Source of the DNA: Varibaculum timonense_A
Lineage (GTDB): Bacteria; Actinomycetota; Actinomycetes; Actinomycetales; Actinomycetaceae
Direction: 5' to 3'
Length of the DNA stretch: 64,000 nt
Assembly (NCBI RefSeq): GCF_027694345.1
Contig: NZ_JAQEVU010000007.1
Span: 62,001 to 126,000, forward strand
The notes under the pieces were generated by a model. It was not told the DNA's origin. It saw only the letters and a program-made list of their open reading frames with translations, and made no database searches. A program made the translations under genes and the position numbers. This document shows, one piece after another, positions 36,801-45,836 of this stretch (the stretch's first letter is position 1; each line of letters starts with the position of its first letter).

Positions 36801-36888
36801 GGACATTGCGCATCATATAAATCTTAGGAGAGCATGGGAGATGCTGGAGCGCTCCAGAAAGATTAATCACACATCTACATGTAGGAGG
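36801..36888 (+). promoter_or_regulatory. Promoter region of the secreted-peptide operon with 14-bp palindrome
   Basis: CTGGAGCGCTCCAG at 36844-36857 is a perfect palindrome 38 bases before the peptide start codon. A TATAAAT box lies near 36812-36820 and the Shine-Dalgarno AGGAGG is at 36883-36888. The palindrome is a candidate site for the neighbouring response regulator. The 174-base gap must also carry the divergent promoter for the small ORF, kinase and regulator. Confidence 0.5.
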
Positions 36889-36895
36889 TTAACTT

Positions 36896-37285
36896 ATGTC
36901 GTTCAAGAAAGGAATCCTTACAGCAACTGCTGCGATTGCAATGCTGGCAGGTGGCACTGGTGTTGCCTATGCAGACAACAGTTATGTTTCAGGTCGGCTC
37001 AACACCTCTGGATCTCTTGTTCAATACGATTACACCCGAACGCACACTTTCAATGGGCCGATCAGCTTGAGTGTTAGCGATATGCCTAGAGGACATCTTC
37101 GTTTAGGGTTGCGTAACATGAAGCAATCAGGCGGTCCACAGTTTACTGGGACGTTGCAGTGGAATGCTAAGGGGGCGAAATCGTGGGATAACATCCTGAA
37201 AGGTACTCGATTCGCGTTCCAAGGTCGCATGAAGGCTTGTAACTGGTTCTGCGATAACACGTGGGGCGGTGACCTTACATACTGA
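36896..37285 (+). CDS. Secreted peptide precursor, bacteriocin-like
   Basis: A 129-residue exported protein. Residues 1-26 are a signal peptide ending VAYA; the mature form is about 103 residues, basic, aromatic-rich, with two cysteines three residues apart (ACNWFC) and the end WGGDLTY. The layout (signal peptide, mature domain of about 100 residues, neighbouring ABC exporter) recalls lactococcin-972-like clusters, but I do not see the diagnostic motif, so the family is open. It starts a plus-strand operon with the exporter genes; the adaptor gene begins seven bases after its stop. Confidence 0.75.
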   Translation: MSFKKGILTATAAIAMLAGGTGVAYADNSYVSGRLNTSGSLVQYDYTRTHTFNGPISLSVSDMPRGHLRLGLRNMKQSGGPQFTGTLQWNAKGAKSWDNILKGTRFAFQGRMKACNWFCDNTWGGDLTY

Positions 37286-37291
37286 CAAGTT

Positions 37292-38296
37292 ATGAAAATT
37301 TCAGTTATGCGAGCCGTCTCTGCGTGTCTGGTGTCAATGGTTCTGTTCCTATCTGGATGTACTACTGGTGACCCAGACACGCAGCAGGCAGAACGATCCA
37401 AGGATGTTCAGATTGTATCCACAATTTCTGTGGAAAAACGCCGGATTGCGCCAATGTTTTCCACGAAAGCAACTGTAGAGCAAGCGAAGTCTTTTGTTCT
37501 TTCGACATCTCAGCGTGGTCCTTACCGGTCTGCGGTTAAAGTAAACGATTCTGTAAAAGCTGGTCAAGTATTGGGGTGGAACAATGGTGTGGAGATTAAA
37601 TCACCTGTAGATGCCATTGTGCGCAGAGTTGGGGAGACATCTGAACATCTCCCGATGTATTATCCCGTTTTTGAGCTGGAATATCAGGGGTTTGCTTTTA
37701 CTGTAGATGCTCCTACGCTTTTATCTGTTGCTTCTATCGAGTCGTTGACTGGAAAGTTTCAGATTGAAAATGGTCTTGGCCCCACTGAGATTAAAGCTAT
37801 CCTGGCTTCGCCTGGGGATCAAGAGTCGCTAGATAAAGATTTGACCGCAACAGTATCACACAATACAGAATTCCAAATCACCAATGCTGAAATCGCCACT
37901 AGTTTTCCTAAGCAGGAGAATTTAGCTGTGTTCGGGGAGAATCCATCTGGGCAAGATCCTGTTTTTGAATCCGGTGCGGAGCAGGGGCTAAGACCGCGAG
38001 TTGCTTCACAAAGCTTGGTATGCCTCATCGATAAAAATCAGCCAGTGCACCCTGGACAAGCGGCAACTGTGGTACTTAATGGACAAGCTAAAGCTGATGT
38101 TCTTGCTATACCTGTCAGTGCCGTTGCTGGCAGAACAGGAAAAGGTGCTGTCACTCTAGTAAAGGGCGAGAATAGTTCTCTCCTGGAGGTTGGCTTGGGT
38201 GTTTCCGATGGAGCTTATATTGAAATCACCTCTGGACTGAGTGAAGGTGACGTGATCAGCACTGTTGCCCCTAATCTTGATCCTCGAAAGAAATAG
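37292..38296 (+). CDS. Lipoprotein membrane-fusion (adaptor) subunit of an ABC exporter
   Basis: A 334-residue protein. The N-terminus has a signal peptide with lipobox LSGC (Cys around residue 23), so it is anchored outside the membrane. The body shows the beta-barrel and lipoyl-like modules of MacA-type adaptors: VKVNDSVKAGQVLGW, VEIKSPVDAIV, and QPVHPGQAATVVLNG, ending in GLSEGDVISTVAP. It is immediately followed by the ATPase (start at 38297), matching the usual MacA-MacB order. Confidence 0.8.
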   Translation: MKISVMRAVSACLVSMVLFLSGCTTGDPDTQQAERSKDVQIVSTISVEKRRIAPMFSTKATVEQAKSFVLSTSQRGPYRSAVKVNDSVKAGQVLGWNNGVEIKSPVDAIVRRVGETSEHLPMYYPVFELEYQGFAFTVDAPTLLSVASIESLTGKFQIENGLGPTEIKAILASPGDQESLDKDLTATVSHNTEFQITNAEIATSFPKQENLAVFGENPSGQDPVFESGAEQGLRPRVASQSLVCLIDKNQPVHPGQAATVVLNGQAKADVLAIPVSAVAGRTGKGAVTLVKGENSSLLEVGLGVSDGAYIEITSGLSEGDVISTVAPNLDPRKK

Positions 38297-38989
38297 ATGA
38301 TGAGCGATGTGTTACTGCAGCTTGAAGACGTGACAGCGAGCGTGAAACTTGGACGCCGTCAAGTTTTAACAACAGTGGATAGCGTTTCTCTAAACATTAT
38401 TCGCGGTACGTCTAATGCAATTATTGGGAAGTCAGGATCTGGAAAGACGAGCCTTATATCTATTCTGGGCTTGTTGAATTCAGATTTCACTGGTCGTTAT
38501 ATATATGGAGACTGTGATGTTTCTAGTTTGAGTGACCGGAGGCGTTCGAAGCTACGTGGCAGCAAAATTGGTTTCGTATTCCAAAACTATTCGCTTATCC
38601 GGCACCTTAACATAGCCCAAAACGTCGATCTAAGCCTACACTACGCACATGAGAATCTTTCTCGCAAGCAGCGAGTCGAGCGCATTAAGAAGGCTCTTGA
38701 GGATGTTGATTTAGCAGAACGCCGTAAGGAGTACCCTGGAAGCCTTTCTGGTGGCGAACAGCAGCGAGTAGCGATTGCACGTGCGTTAGTGCTGCGCCCT
38801 GAATTATTGATCTGCGATGAACCAACAGGAGCGCTCGATACTGATACGGGGATACAAGTGCTCAATGTACTGATGGAACTCGTGAAATCCTCACATACTA
38901 CGCTTGTGCTCGTCACTCACGATAAAGACGTAGCTGCACGTTGCGAAAATCTTATGTATATGGATTCTGGAAGGCTTACTCATGCTTAG
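38297..38989 (+). CDS. ABC exporter ATPase, MacB/LolD-type
   Basis: A 230-residue ATPase. Walker A GKSGSGKTS (about residue 40), Q-loop GFVFQNYSLI, signature LSGGEQQRVAIARA, Walker B LLICDEPTGALD and the H-loop THD are all present and intact. It starts directly after the adaptor stop and overlaps the permease start by eight bases. Energises the neighbouring FtsX-type permease. Confidence 0.95.
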   Translation: MMSDVLLQLEDVTASVKLGRRQVLTTVDSVSLNIIRGTSNAIIGKSGSGKTSLISILGLLNSDFTGRYIYGDCDVSSLSDRRRSKLRGSKIGFVFQNYSLIRHLNIAQNVDLSLHYAHENLSRKQRVERIKKALEDVDLAERRKEYPGSLSGGEQQRVAIARALVLRPELLICDEPTGALDTDTGIQVLNVLMELVKSSHTTLVLVTHDKDVAARCENLMYMDSGRLTHA

Positions 38990-40172
38990 GATGATTATCC
39001 AAGATCTGCGAATCTCTCCAGGACGGGCATTTCTCACGGGGTTTTCAATGCTCATCGGGATCGTTGCCGTTATTGTTTCTGTGCTCGCTGGGACTATCGG
39101 AAAAGAATACCTTGCCTCAACTATTGAACAGCTCTATGGTCGGGCACCCACATATTCGATGTCGATTAGTTCACCACACTTCTCTGACTCCTCAGCCCTA
39201 TCAGACCTGATCGGCGCACTCGATAAACACAAGTTGCACGCTGCACTAGCTCTTACTCCAGGCGAAGAGCATTCCTACATTACCAACCATGACTTAGACA
39301 ATCCTCCCACGACGAAAGATCTTTCTAGTGGGCTGAGTGTTGATACGGTTTACACCACGGCCAACTATGCACAGGTGTACAACTTACCAATCGTGCAAGG
39401 ACGCTGGTTAACACCGGTCAATCAGATGCCTCGTTTGGAATTAGTAGCAAACAAATCTGCCGCCCAGAATTTTCCTCTCCATTCCTATGCGTATATAACG
39501 ACTCAATCAACAGTCACACCAACCCCGCTTGAAGTTACTGGAATCGTCAACGATGGGTTGAGCGATCCACGCATATACGTAAATGTGGAAGGCCTCGCCA
39601 CCTTAGCTCCTCACCTATGGAACAGCACAAACGCTGTTTTCTATTGGCACGATACCTCTTCTCGAACAAATGAGCAGCGCTCAACACTTATTGCCGATTT
39701 ACTACACGACTATGCCCCTGGTACGACTAACACCATTAGCCGTACTGATTCTCGAGACTACGAGGAAGTATTGAACATCATTTCCCTCAGTTTTATCGCC
39801 ACCTCCATATTACTGCTTGTCGTTGCTGCCATCGGGCTAATCAATATAGGTCTTGCAAGCATTGAACAACGAGCACATGAACTCCTCATCCGCCGTGCCC
39901 TAGGAGCAACAAGAGGATCCGTCGCGCTGCAAGTCATCGGCTCATCTATTCTGCTTGCTGCCATAGTTTTCAGCGTAGCCATTGCGCTCTCAATCATAAT
40001 CGTGGAAATTATCCCCACGTTCCTTCCATCAGACAGCCCAAGCCCTAAACCCCAATACCCCTATGTTGCTGCTATAGCAGCGGTTGGAGCTTCCATTATT
40101 ACTGCTCTTATCGGGTCAATCGCGCCAGCTATCCGCGCAGCACGACTCCAACCCGCTCTAGCTTTACGCTGA
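38982..40172 (+). CDS. ABC exporter permease, FtsX/MacB type
   Basis: A 396-residue membrane protein with one N-terminal helix (about residues 17-40), a large extracellular domain (about residues 45-250) and three C-terminal helices (about residues 270-385). The motif ELLIRRALGATRGSVALQVI before the third helix is the FtsX/MacB signature. With the lipoprotein adaptor and ATPase it forms a tripartite efflux or export pump; the likely client is the secreted peptide or a toxic peptide sensed by the kinase. Confidence 0.9.
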   Translation: MLRMIIQDLRISPGRAFLTGFSMLIGIVAVIVSVLAGTIGKEYLASTIEQLYGRAPTYSMSISSPHFSDSSALSDLIGALDKHKLHAALALTPGEEHSYITNHDLDNPPTTKDLSSGLSVDTVYTTANYAQVYNLPIVQGRWLTPVNQMPRLELVANKSAAQNFPLHSYAYITTQSTVTPTPLEVTGIVNDGLSDPRIYVNVEGLATLAPHLWNSTNAVFYWHDTSSRTNEQRSTLIADLLHDYAPGTTNTISRTDSRDYEEVLNIISLSFIATSILLLVVAAIGLINIGLASIEQRAHELLIRRALGATRGSVALQVIGSSILLAAIVFSVAIALSIIIVEIIPTFLPSDSPSPKPQYPYVAAIAAVGASIITALIGSIAPAIRAARLQPALALR

Positions 40173-40199
40173 TTAAAACAAAGAAAAGAAAGGAACACC

Positions 40200-40697
40200 A
40201 TGAACAACAAAAAGAAGCGAACAAGAATCATCGGGGCGGCACTTGCATGCACTTATGCGTTGTCAATGACCGCGTGCACTCAGCAAGATGAGGCACAAAG
40301 TTCTGAAGAACTCAGCATAGTTTCCTATGACGAAATAAATAAGGAATATCAAGATTCCGTTGCTCAGCTCGACTGGCCAGATTCATACACCCCACCAGCA
40401 AATCTCGAAGCTGAGGATACCAAGCTAACGTTCCAATCAGGATACGGGGACACGCGCGCTTCTCTGTTATTTGAATGCGCATGGGAACAAGAATGGCTCA
40501 ACAACTACACCACAGACACAGACAAAGCTGATAAAGCAATCGAGCAACTCAGCAAAGTACCTGAGATGGGCTACATGAGTCCCGAACGCGCCGACGATGC
40601 CACACGTAGATTCTTTAAAGACTATCTTGACCGCGCCAAACTCGCAGACCCTTCAGGATTCCAAGAAAACATCGACAATAACTGCCCTGCCAATTGA
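40200..40697 (+). CDS. Lipoprotein at the end of the exporter operon
   Basis: A 165-residue lipoprotein. The basic start NNKKKRTR, hydrophobic stretch and lipobox SMTAC place a Cys at about residue 26. The mature part is acidic and not recognised. It follows the permease by 27 bases, with a good AAAGGAA site. In self-immunity systems a surface lipoprotein often protects the producer; that role is only suggested by position. Confidence 0.75.
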   Translation: MNNKKKRTRIIGAALACTYALSMTACTQQDEAQSSEELSIVSYDEINKEYQDSVAQLDWPDSYTPPANLEAEDTKLTFQSGYGDTRASLLFECAWEQEWLNNYTTDTDKADKAIEQLSKVPEMGYMSPERADDATRRFFKDYLDRAKLADPSGFQENIDNNCPAN

Positions 40698-40723
40698 CCA
40701 CGTTCACACAAGGCATAGCTTAG

Positions 40724-40790
40724 GATACAAAGTGGGCGGCGGGACAGCGGTGGTGAAGATGGGATTTGTTGCTTGATAACAAGACAAAAT
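40724..40790 (+). repeat. Direct repeat, right copy
   Basis: Nearly identical to 34336-34402: the first 31 bases differ at one position, and the second part reads TTTGTTGCTTGATAACAAG. Related, more diverged copies can be seen near 40979-41045 and, inverted, near 47940-47975. Together they form a repeat family around the core CTTGATAACAAG. From 40791 to 41735 I find no credible gene; open frames there have no coding character. Confidence 0.65.
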
Positions 40791-41735
40791 ACAGATAGAA
40801 AGGTCGCGCCTCGAGATCCGGATTGGGTTGCTACGACAGCGTAGCGCATCACGGCTAAATGCACGATCTAAGATTTTTGGAGCAAACTTCACTTCGATAA
40901 AACCGTGCCGCGAAATTGTTGGGTCTGCCGCGAAAAGGTTGCTCCACGTCCCTCTGCCGGATTACACAAGCGTCCATATTGGACACAAGGGCGGCGAGGT
41001 GGCGGCGGTGAGTCGACCGGACTTTTGGCTTGATACTAGGCGAAATGGCGCTCGCGGCTACTCGTTCAATGCCGGCTTCTCGCCCTGATCCCAGTCGCAA
41101 TTCCTTTTGAGGACAAAGAAGCACGGCGCCTGTGAACCCAATGACCCTGCCAAAGAAGAGACTCGCGCAAAGGTACGAGAGTCGCCAAAAGGTACAGATT
41201 AGCTGCCGAAATACCTGGATTAGTGAGCGTTTTAAATCATGTACATGACCAGCGAATTCACTATCTAAGCGCCGTGCGCTGCCACTGCGGCGTGAATACG
41301 GATGAACATCAAAACTAGTGAATTCTTGCACCATCGCCATCTAATCGGGACGTTCGGTGACATCGGCTTTTGGGAAGGCATCTATAATAAAGATACTCCC
41401 CCATAAATCTCGCTGTACCTTGCATTGACATATTCGTCGAGAGAGCTTGTTCCCGCTCGTCGCGCTGTTACTCAACCTGAAAGGATTCACGTTACATACG
41501 GCGAATCTCAGATCAGGCTTGAAAGTCCAGATCTTCGAGGGGCATTCCGTATAGGAGCATAAAACACATAAGCATCGTTACCCTCCTTATATAAGCATAA
41601 GTGCGGAAATACTTCACTCGCGTAGATCAATTTATTATCAGGGAACTCAACAGATGAATATGAATATACATTAGTGGCGGTTGCACTCGCGTTCGGGCGA
41701 CTTTATGAACATTCTGGGTGGTGTTTCTTATCAAT

Positions 41736-41998
41736 CTAAAAAGGACTTAGCTCTCGCGCAATCTCGGTCTTCTTATTTGCACGAATGCCACTGATAACCC
41801 ACTTATCTCCAGACTTTTCCATGGCGTATAAATCCTTGACCAGCTTATCTTCCACTTCGGAATCACGAGAGTTGTAAGCACCTTTTTGAAATCGAAATGC
41901 CGTTGCTCATGAAGATGTTCCGCAGCAACCTGCTACCTCAGAGACCAACTGAGTTTTATCGAAGCCTCCAACCCAAGTTCATGGTGTGCAGGCGTAAA
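41736..41998 (-). pseudogene. Decayed gene remnant, unrecognised
   Basis: The minus strand carries coding-like sequence in shifting frames: AEHLHEQRHFDFKK in one, then GAYNSRDSEVEDKLVKDLY and KSGDKWVISGIRANKKTE to a stop at 41736 in the next. The shift is at the T-run near 41882-41886. Upstream the sequence degrades further (an in-frame stop near 41945). No family is recognised; it lies between the exporter module and the restriction-modification genes. Confidence 0.45.
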
Positions 41999-42026
41999 CA
42001 TCGGAAATTTGTGCTTGCCGCTTTCA

Positions 42027-42767
42027 TTAATCGATAGCTTTACGAATAAAATCCTTGGCTTTTGAAAGCTCGCCAGGACTTAAGTAGCGAACTTTTGCAT
42101 ATGCCAAGTCCAATTTCGAGAAAGTCTTCTTTCCATCATCAATCCAAGTCATCAAAGCTTTTAATTCCGATGCGGATAAATCTTTTAGCAACGGCTCAAC
42201 ATCTTCAAACGTGTCAGGATTTTTTAACAAGTTTCTAATCGGTTCATTACATCTGGCGCACTCTGTTTGAAGATTTTCAAGGGTGGCTTCACCTAGCCGT
42301 TGGTTTGGTATTCTGTGTCCAACGGTCATTCTTGCCTTACTGCCCGGCATATCTGGATATTCATCGCCAACTGATATTCCACAGATAACACACGTGTTGT
42401 TATCGCGGGCAAACACTTGCCTTCTAAGCTTGTTAGAAATAGCGTCTCGCTCGGCTCTTTCGCCAAGCCAGAGGCGTAGACCTCTTTTCACGAGCCTATA
42501 AGAATCCATTGGTAAAGACTTGTCATCTTTGTATCCAACTACAACCCAGCCTTGTTCTCGCAATTCTCGCATTCTGCGATCAGACTGTGTTTGTTTTTCT
42601 ATTTGAGCCGCAGCCCTAACTTCAGCCATGGTGAAAGTGCCACCTTCTGAGACATTGAACCACAGATAAGCAGCAATCCGTTTCGTGGTACCACCTACCG
42701 TCCACCACGGAACACCGTCACTGGTTAATTTACTATCCTTCTGTACATACACGCTTAAGGCTAACAC
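42027..42767 (-). CDS. HNH endonuclease, likely restriction enzyme
   Basis: A 246-residue protein. The N-terminal half has a winged-helix-like region; the HNH nuclease core begins CVICGISVGDEYPD and continues TVGHRIPNQRLGEATLENLQTECARCNEP, with two Cys pairs for zinc. It lies 38 bases after the C5 methyltransferase gene on the same strand, so it is probably the restriction half of a type II system. The start (GTG at 42767) has no clear Shine-Dalgarno site and is uncertain. Confidence 0.8.
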   Translation of the reverse strand: MLALSVYVQKDSKLTSDGVPWWTVGGTTKRIAAYLWFNVSEGGTFTMAEVRAAAQIEKQTQSDRRMRELREQGWVVVGYKDDKSLPMDSYRLVKRGLRLWLGERAERDAISNKLRRQVFARDNNTCVICGISVGDEYPDMPGSKARMTVGHRIPNQRLGEATLENLQTECARCNEPIRNLLKNPDTFEDVEPLLKDLSASELKALMTWIDDGKKTFSKLDLAYAKVRYLSPGELSKAKDFIRKAID

Positions 42768-42804
42768 AGCGGTGTATATATGAAGGAGCCGTAGTAAATA
42801 CTTT

Positions 42805-43770
42805 CTAGCTCATTTCAGAAGCGCCAAGCTCTAGTGCGCGCAATATCTCGACTCCTACGCTACGTGCTACGGGCGGAGGAAAGGCATTGCCCACTTGCCG
42901 ATATGCAGGAGTCTTTTTCCCTTCAAAGATCCATGTTTTTGGAAAACCTTGTATGGCAGCTGCCATCGCAACTGTGAGACGAGGTATGCCAGCAAAGTCC
43001 TCAGCTGGGGAACTATCTGCTAAGCCCTTCCCATCTACACCTAGCTCCAGCCATCCATTCTTGGCTCGAGTAGGCCCTAAATCTGCTCCACCGTGCTTCT
43101 TTGACCCGCCAACAAGCGTGGGAGCGAGTCCTGCTGCTCGTTCAGCCCAGTCACCAGCTCCTTCCCAACCATTCTCAAGCATAAACGGATACAAGGCTTC
43201 ACCTACAGTTCGCATGGATTCGTTTGGCTCGGGCCAAGAATAGTACATGGCGTAGGGCATTTTCATTAATACAAGTATGGCTCGATATCTCGTTTGGGGG
43301 ACACCAAAATCTGCTGCATTAAGTAGATTCCAACCACATGCGATATACCCCATGCGTTCAAATTCTCGAAGAATTTCCGTCCGATAAGTTTTGAACTTAT
43401 CGCTCAGTAGCCCTCGGACATTTTCAATCATGATTGCTTTAGGATTAAGCTCCTTAGCAAGACGAATCATCTCAGGAAAAAGATCACGCTCATCCTCTTT
43501 GCCTTGCTGCTTACCAGCAATAGAAAACGGAGGACAAGGCACACCGCCAGCAAGCAAATCAACGTCCTGTAATGAATCCTCAGGAGACCACGAGCGAACA
43601 TCAGTTTCAACTACATTCCAGTTTGGTCGATTTGTGCGTAGGGTCGCACAAGCAGCTCTATCAATCTCAACACATGCAAGATGCTCAAAACCTGCTTCTT
43701 CAAGACCTAGTGCTTGCCCTCCTGCGCCAGCGCAAATCTCAACTGAAGTTCGTTTTGATTTTGTGCTCAC
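42805..43770 (-). CDS. DNA (cytosine-5-)-methyltransferase
   Basis: A type II modification enzyme. I start it at the GTG at 43770 (VSTKSKRTSVEI) behind AAGGAG; about 321 residues. Motif I is CAGAGGQALGL, motif IV with the catalytic Cys is GGVPCPPFS, motif VI is ENVRG, and motif IX/X RQVGNAFPPPVA closes the protein. The recognition sequence cannot be told. Together with the HNH gene it appears to form a complete restriction-modification pair. Confidence 0.92.
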   Translation of the reverse strand: MSTKSKRTSVEICAGAGGQALGLEEAGFEHLACVEIDRAACATLRTNRPNWNVVETDVRSWSPEDSLQDVDLLAGGVPCPPFSIAGKQQGKEDERDLFPEMIRLAKELNPKAIMIENVRGLLSDKFKTYRTEILREFERMGYIACGWNLLNAADFGVPQTRYRAILVLMKMPYAMYYSWPEPNESMRTVGEALYPFMLENGWEGAGDWAERAAGLAPTLVGGSKKHGGADLGPTRAKNGWLELGVDGKGLADSSPAEDFAGIPRLTVAMAAAIQGFPKTWIFEGKKTPAYRQVGNAFPPPVARSVGVEILRALELGASEMS

Positions 43771-43928
43771 TAAGCAGTCTCCTTCACACAAAGCTCAAGG
43801 ACAGGTCAAACTCTTCAGGGAATGAACCGTACCCAAATCGTCATTGTGCGATTCTACCCTGGTGTCCCCTAATATGCCATAGTAGGATTTCTTGCTCTTC
43901 GGTTGGTGGAAATCTGATAACCCAGAAT

Positions 43929-45578
43929 TTATACACGGTCCTTTCGGCTCCACTTCTCCCCGAACAGGGCGTGCTCGTTGTTGTCAAGCTTGAGCACCAT
44001 GGTCTGCTGGATGATGGCTTTGGCTTCGTCAGTGCAGTCACTAACTTTGTCAACGGCTATGAAGATTTGCTTTTCTACCTGGTCGTTGTATACGCGGATG
44101 AGGTTGCTGAGGTCGGTGCGTGACATGGAGTCGAACATGATCGAGTCGTGCGCGATGGCCGGGAGCGCTGTGTTCTGCGCTATCGCCAGGTCGTAAATGA
44201 TGACGCCACGATGGTTAGTGCCGGTGCCTTTGTCTCTTGGGGTTTCAAAGTCGTAGCTGTTGAATGCGTTGAGTGAGAGCTTTGGCGCGTTGTATTCGCC
44301 GCCGGTTACTTCTTCATTGATGGCTTCCATCTGGCTGTTGATTGCGATTTGAATGTGCGAGAGCACGGCATCGAGCTGTTGTTGGTAGCGGGTATTGGCC
44401 TGTTGCTTTTCTTTTTGGAGCCGGTCGCGAGTATCAAAAGCGTCGTTTTCGTCTTGTAGCTTATTGATGCGCCGATCGAGTTCTGTGTAGGCGTCCAAGA
44501 ACTCGTCTGTGAATGCTTTTGAAGCCGGTATGGAATCTATACGTGCCAGTAGCTCAGTCGCCTGCTCCTCTAGTGTTGCAAGTAGCTTGGTGACGTGGGC
44601 GTGAGCTGCTTCGAGTTCTTCACCGAGGATAGCTTGTATCTTCGTGTGAAACTTTTCGATTTCCACGAGCTTTGCAAGGTTCGCCCCTGGGAAGAATTCT
44701 TGCAGACTTTTGAGGTCAGCTTCGGTTGGGTATGCTCCGTGGTGGAGATTCAGGTCAAGCAGATGTAGTTCGTCTTTCTTGCTTGTAATCTCGCGGTGCA
44801 GATCATTGAGCTGGCGCTTGAGCTCGTTACGTTCGTTCGCTTTCTCGATTTCTGTCGGTTCTACATCAGTCTCATCGGATTGGGCGAGTTTGCGCCGGTC
44901 TTCCTCTAGAGTAGCGATTTCTACTACGTTCTGTTTGTATTTGGTCATCCCGTCGACAGCGGAGGGTATGAACTCATAGCGGCGTGCCGCTTTGAATGCA
45001 GAGATTTTGTTTTCGGCTTGTTGCAGTTGTTCTTTGAAGTCTTTGATTTCGTCGTAGTACCCGAATAGCGAGATTAGGACGGTGATTGCGTCCTTTTGGG
45101 ATTCGTCTCCTCCTCGGGTTTGGAGAGGTTTAAGTTCGTTGTGGTTGTTCTTGCCGTAAATGCGGAAAAAGCGGCTGAGGGTATTCCTGTATTTCAGTCC
45201 TGGCAGGTCCATGTGGTATTTCGCAGCAAGCCAAGCGTTGAACTCTTCAATTTTCATTGTGCCGATGACGGTTTGGTTTTCATCGATTTGTGCGACAAGT
45301 TTTGGATCGGTGGGAGTTCTAGCGAAGTGGTACTGCCCGTCAGCGAATTCGAATGTGAAGTAAATCGTGTGGTCGTCCAGTTCTTTGACAGCATCACTAC
45401 CAACATACGTGTTGCCGCCGAATGCGAAGTCAATGATGAGCATCATGGTTGATTTGCCGATAGATCCGGCTTCGCCTTTGATTGCTCCGAGGATGGTGTT
45501 CAGGCCGCGAGTGAAGTTGATGGGTGGGCGGGGTTGCCCGGCTTCTCGGAAAAGTTGGCAGCTGATTTGTTTTAGCAT
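43929..45578 (-). CDS. ABC-3C ATPase (DUF2326 family), first copy
   Basis: A 549-residue SMC/RecF-like ATPase. Walker A is in GEAGSIGKSTMM (about residues 36-47); the middle is a long coiled coil (about residues 170-400); the C-terminal part with AQNTALPAIAHDSIMFDS and QIFIAVDKV holds the Walker B/D-loop equivalents of DUF2326 proteins. These are the ATPases of ABC-three-component conflict systems. It overlaps the small middle component (45572) by seven bases. The third component, which should come first, has been lost except for its tail. Confidence 0.85.
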   Translation of the reverse strand: MLKQISCQLFREAGQPRPPINFTRGLNTILGAIKGEAGSIGKSTMMLIIDFAFGGNTYVGSDAVKELDDHTIYFTFEFADGQYHFARTPTDPKLVAQIDENQTVIGTMKIEEFNAWLAAKYHMDLPGLKYRNTLSRFFRIYGKNNHNELKPLQTRGGDESQKDAITVLISLFGYYDEIKDFKEQLQQAENKISAFKAARRYEFIPSAVDGMTKYKQNVVEIATLEEDRRKLAQSDETDVEPTEIEKANERNELKRQLNDLHREITSKKDELHLLDLNLHHGAYPTEADLKSLQEFFPGANLAKLVEIEKFHTKIQAILGEELEAAHAHVTKLLATLEEQATELLARIDSIPASKAFTDEFLDAYTELDRRINKLQDENDAFDTRDRLQKEKQQANTRYQQQLDAVLSHIQIAINSQMEAINEEVTGGEYNAPKLSLNAFNSYDFETPRDKGTGTNHRGVIIYDLAIAQNTALPAIAHDSIMFDSMSRTDLSNLIRVYNDQVEKQIFIAVDKVSDCTDEAKAIIQQTMVLKLDNNEHALFGEKWSRKDRV

Positions 45579-45790
45579 CGGTGCAGTTTCCCTTCTTCAT
45601 CAAGCTCAATCCGGCCAAGCGCATATAGGCAATCCAGGGCTTCAATGAGCCTAGTTGGATCAGTATTGGTGCGGGCAAGAGCTAGGGCAATCTCGTTAGG
45701 TGTTTTTGGGGTATCGAGGTGGCGCAGGATTTCTGGCAGCAGTGGCAGCACGCTGTCTTGGTAGGCGAAGAGTTTACTTGGTAGCAGCAT
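45572..45790 (-). CDS. ABC-3C middle component, first copy
   Basis: A 72-residue protein, MLLPSKLFAYQDSVLPLLPEI and onward, small helical/winged-helix type. It is clearly related to the 74-residue gene at 51841-52065 (both begin with a short hydrophobic/Pro stretch, then F.Y..S.L, LP.IL.HL, P....L, and end I.L..EGK/NG). Middle components of this size lie between the effector and the ATPase in ABC-3C operons. Confidence 0.75.
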   Translation of the reverse strand: MLLPSKLFAYQDSVLPLLPEILRHLDTPKTPNEIALALARTNTDPTRLIEALDCLYALGRIELDEEGKLHRC

Positions 45791-45836
45791 CGAACACCTC
45801 GCAGGATTGAACGAAGTGGGAAATCACGTAGGCGTA
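45774..45836 (-). pseudogene. Tail of the lost third ABC-3C component
   Basis: In one minus-strand frame, RYAYVISHFVQSCEVFDAATK ends at the TAA at 45776-45774 and overlaps the middle-component start by 17 bases. It matches the end of the intact third component at 52052 (SYFIHICEVFRPDVD...), which overlaps its own middle component in the same way. The sequence above about 45836 belongs to a different gene, so this is a deletion scar. Confidence 0.6.

Noticed and set aside
40855..41340. A 161-codon minus-strand frame
   Set aside because: Composition is not protein-like, there is no ribosome site, and it covers degenerate repeat DNA.
43841..44053. A 70-codon frame with a toxin-like end after the first ABC-3C ATPase
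   Set aside because: Most of it lies inside the ATPase gene in another frame; the last 30 residues are suggestive of a toxin tail but too short to support.
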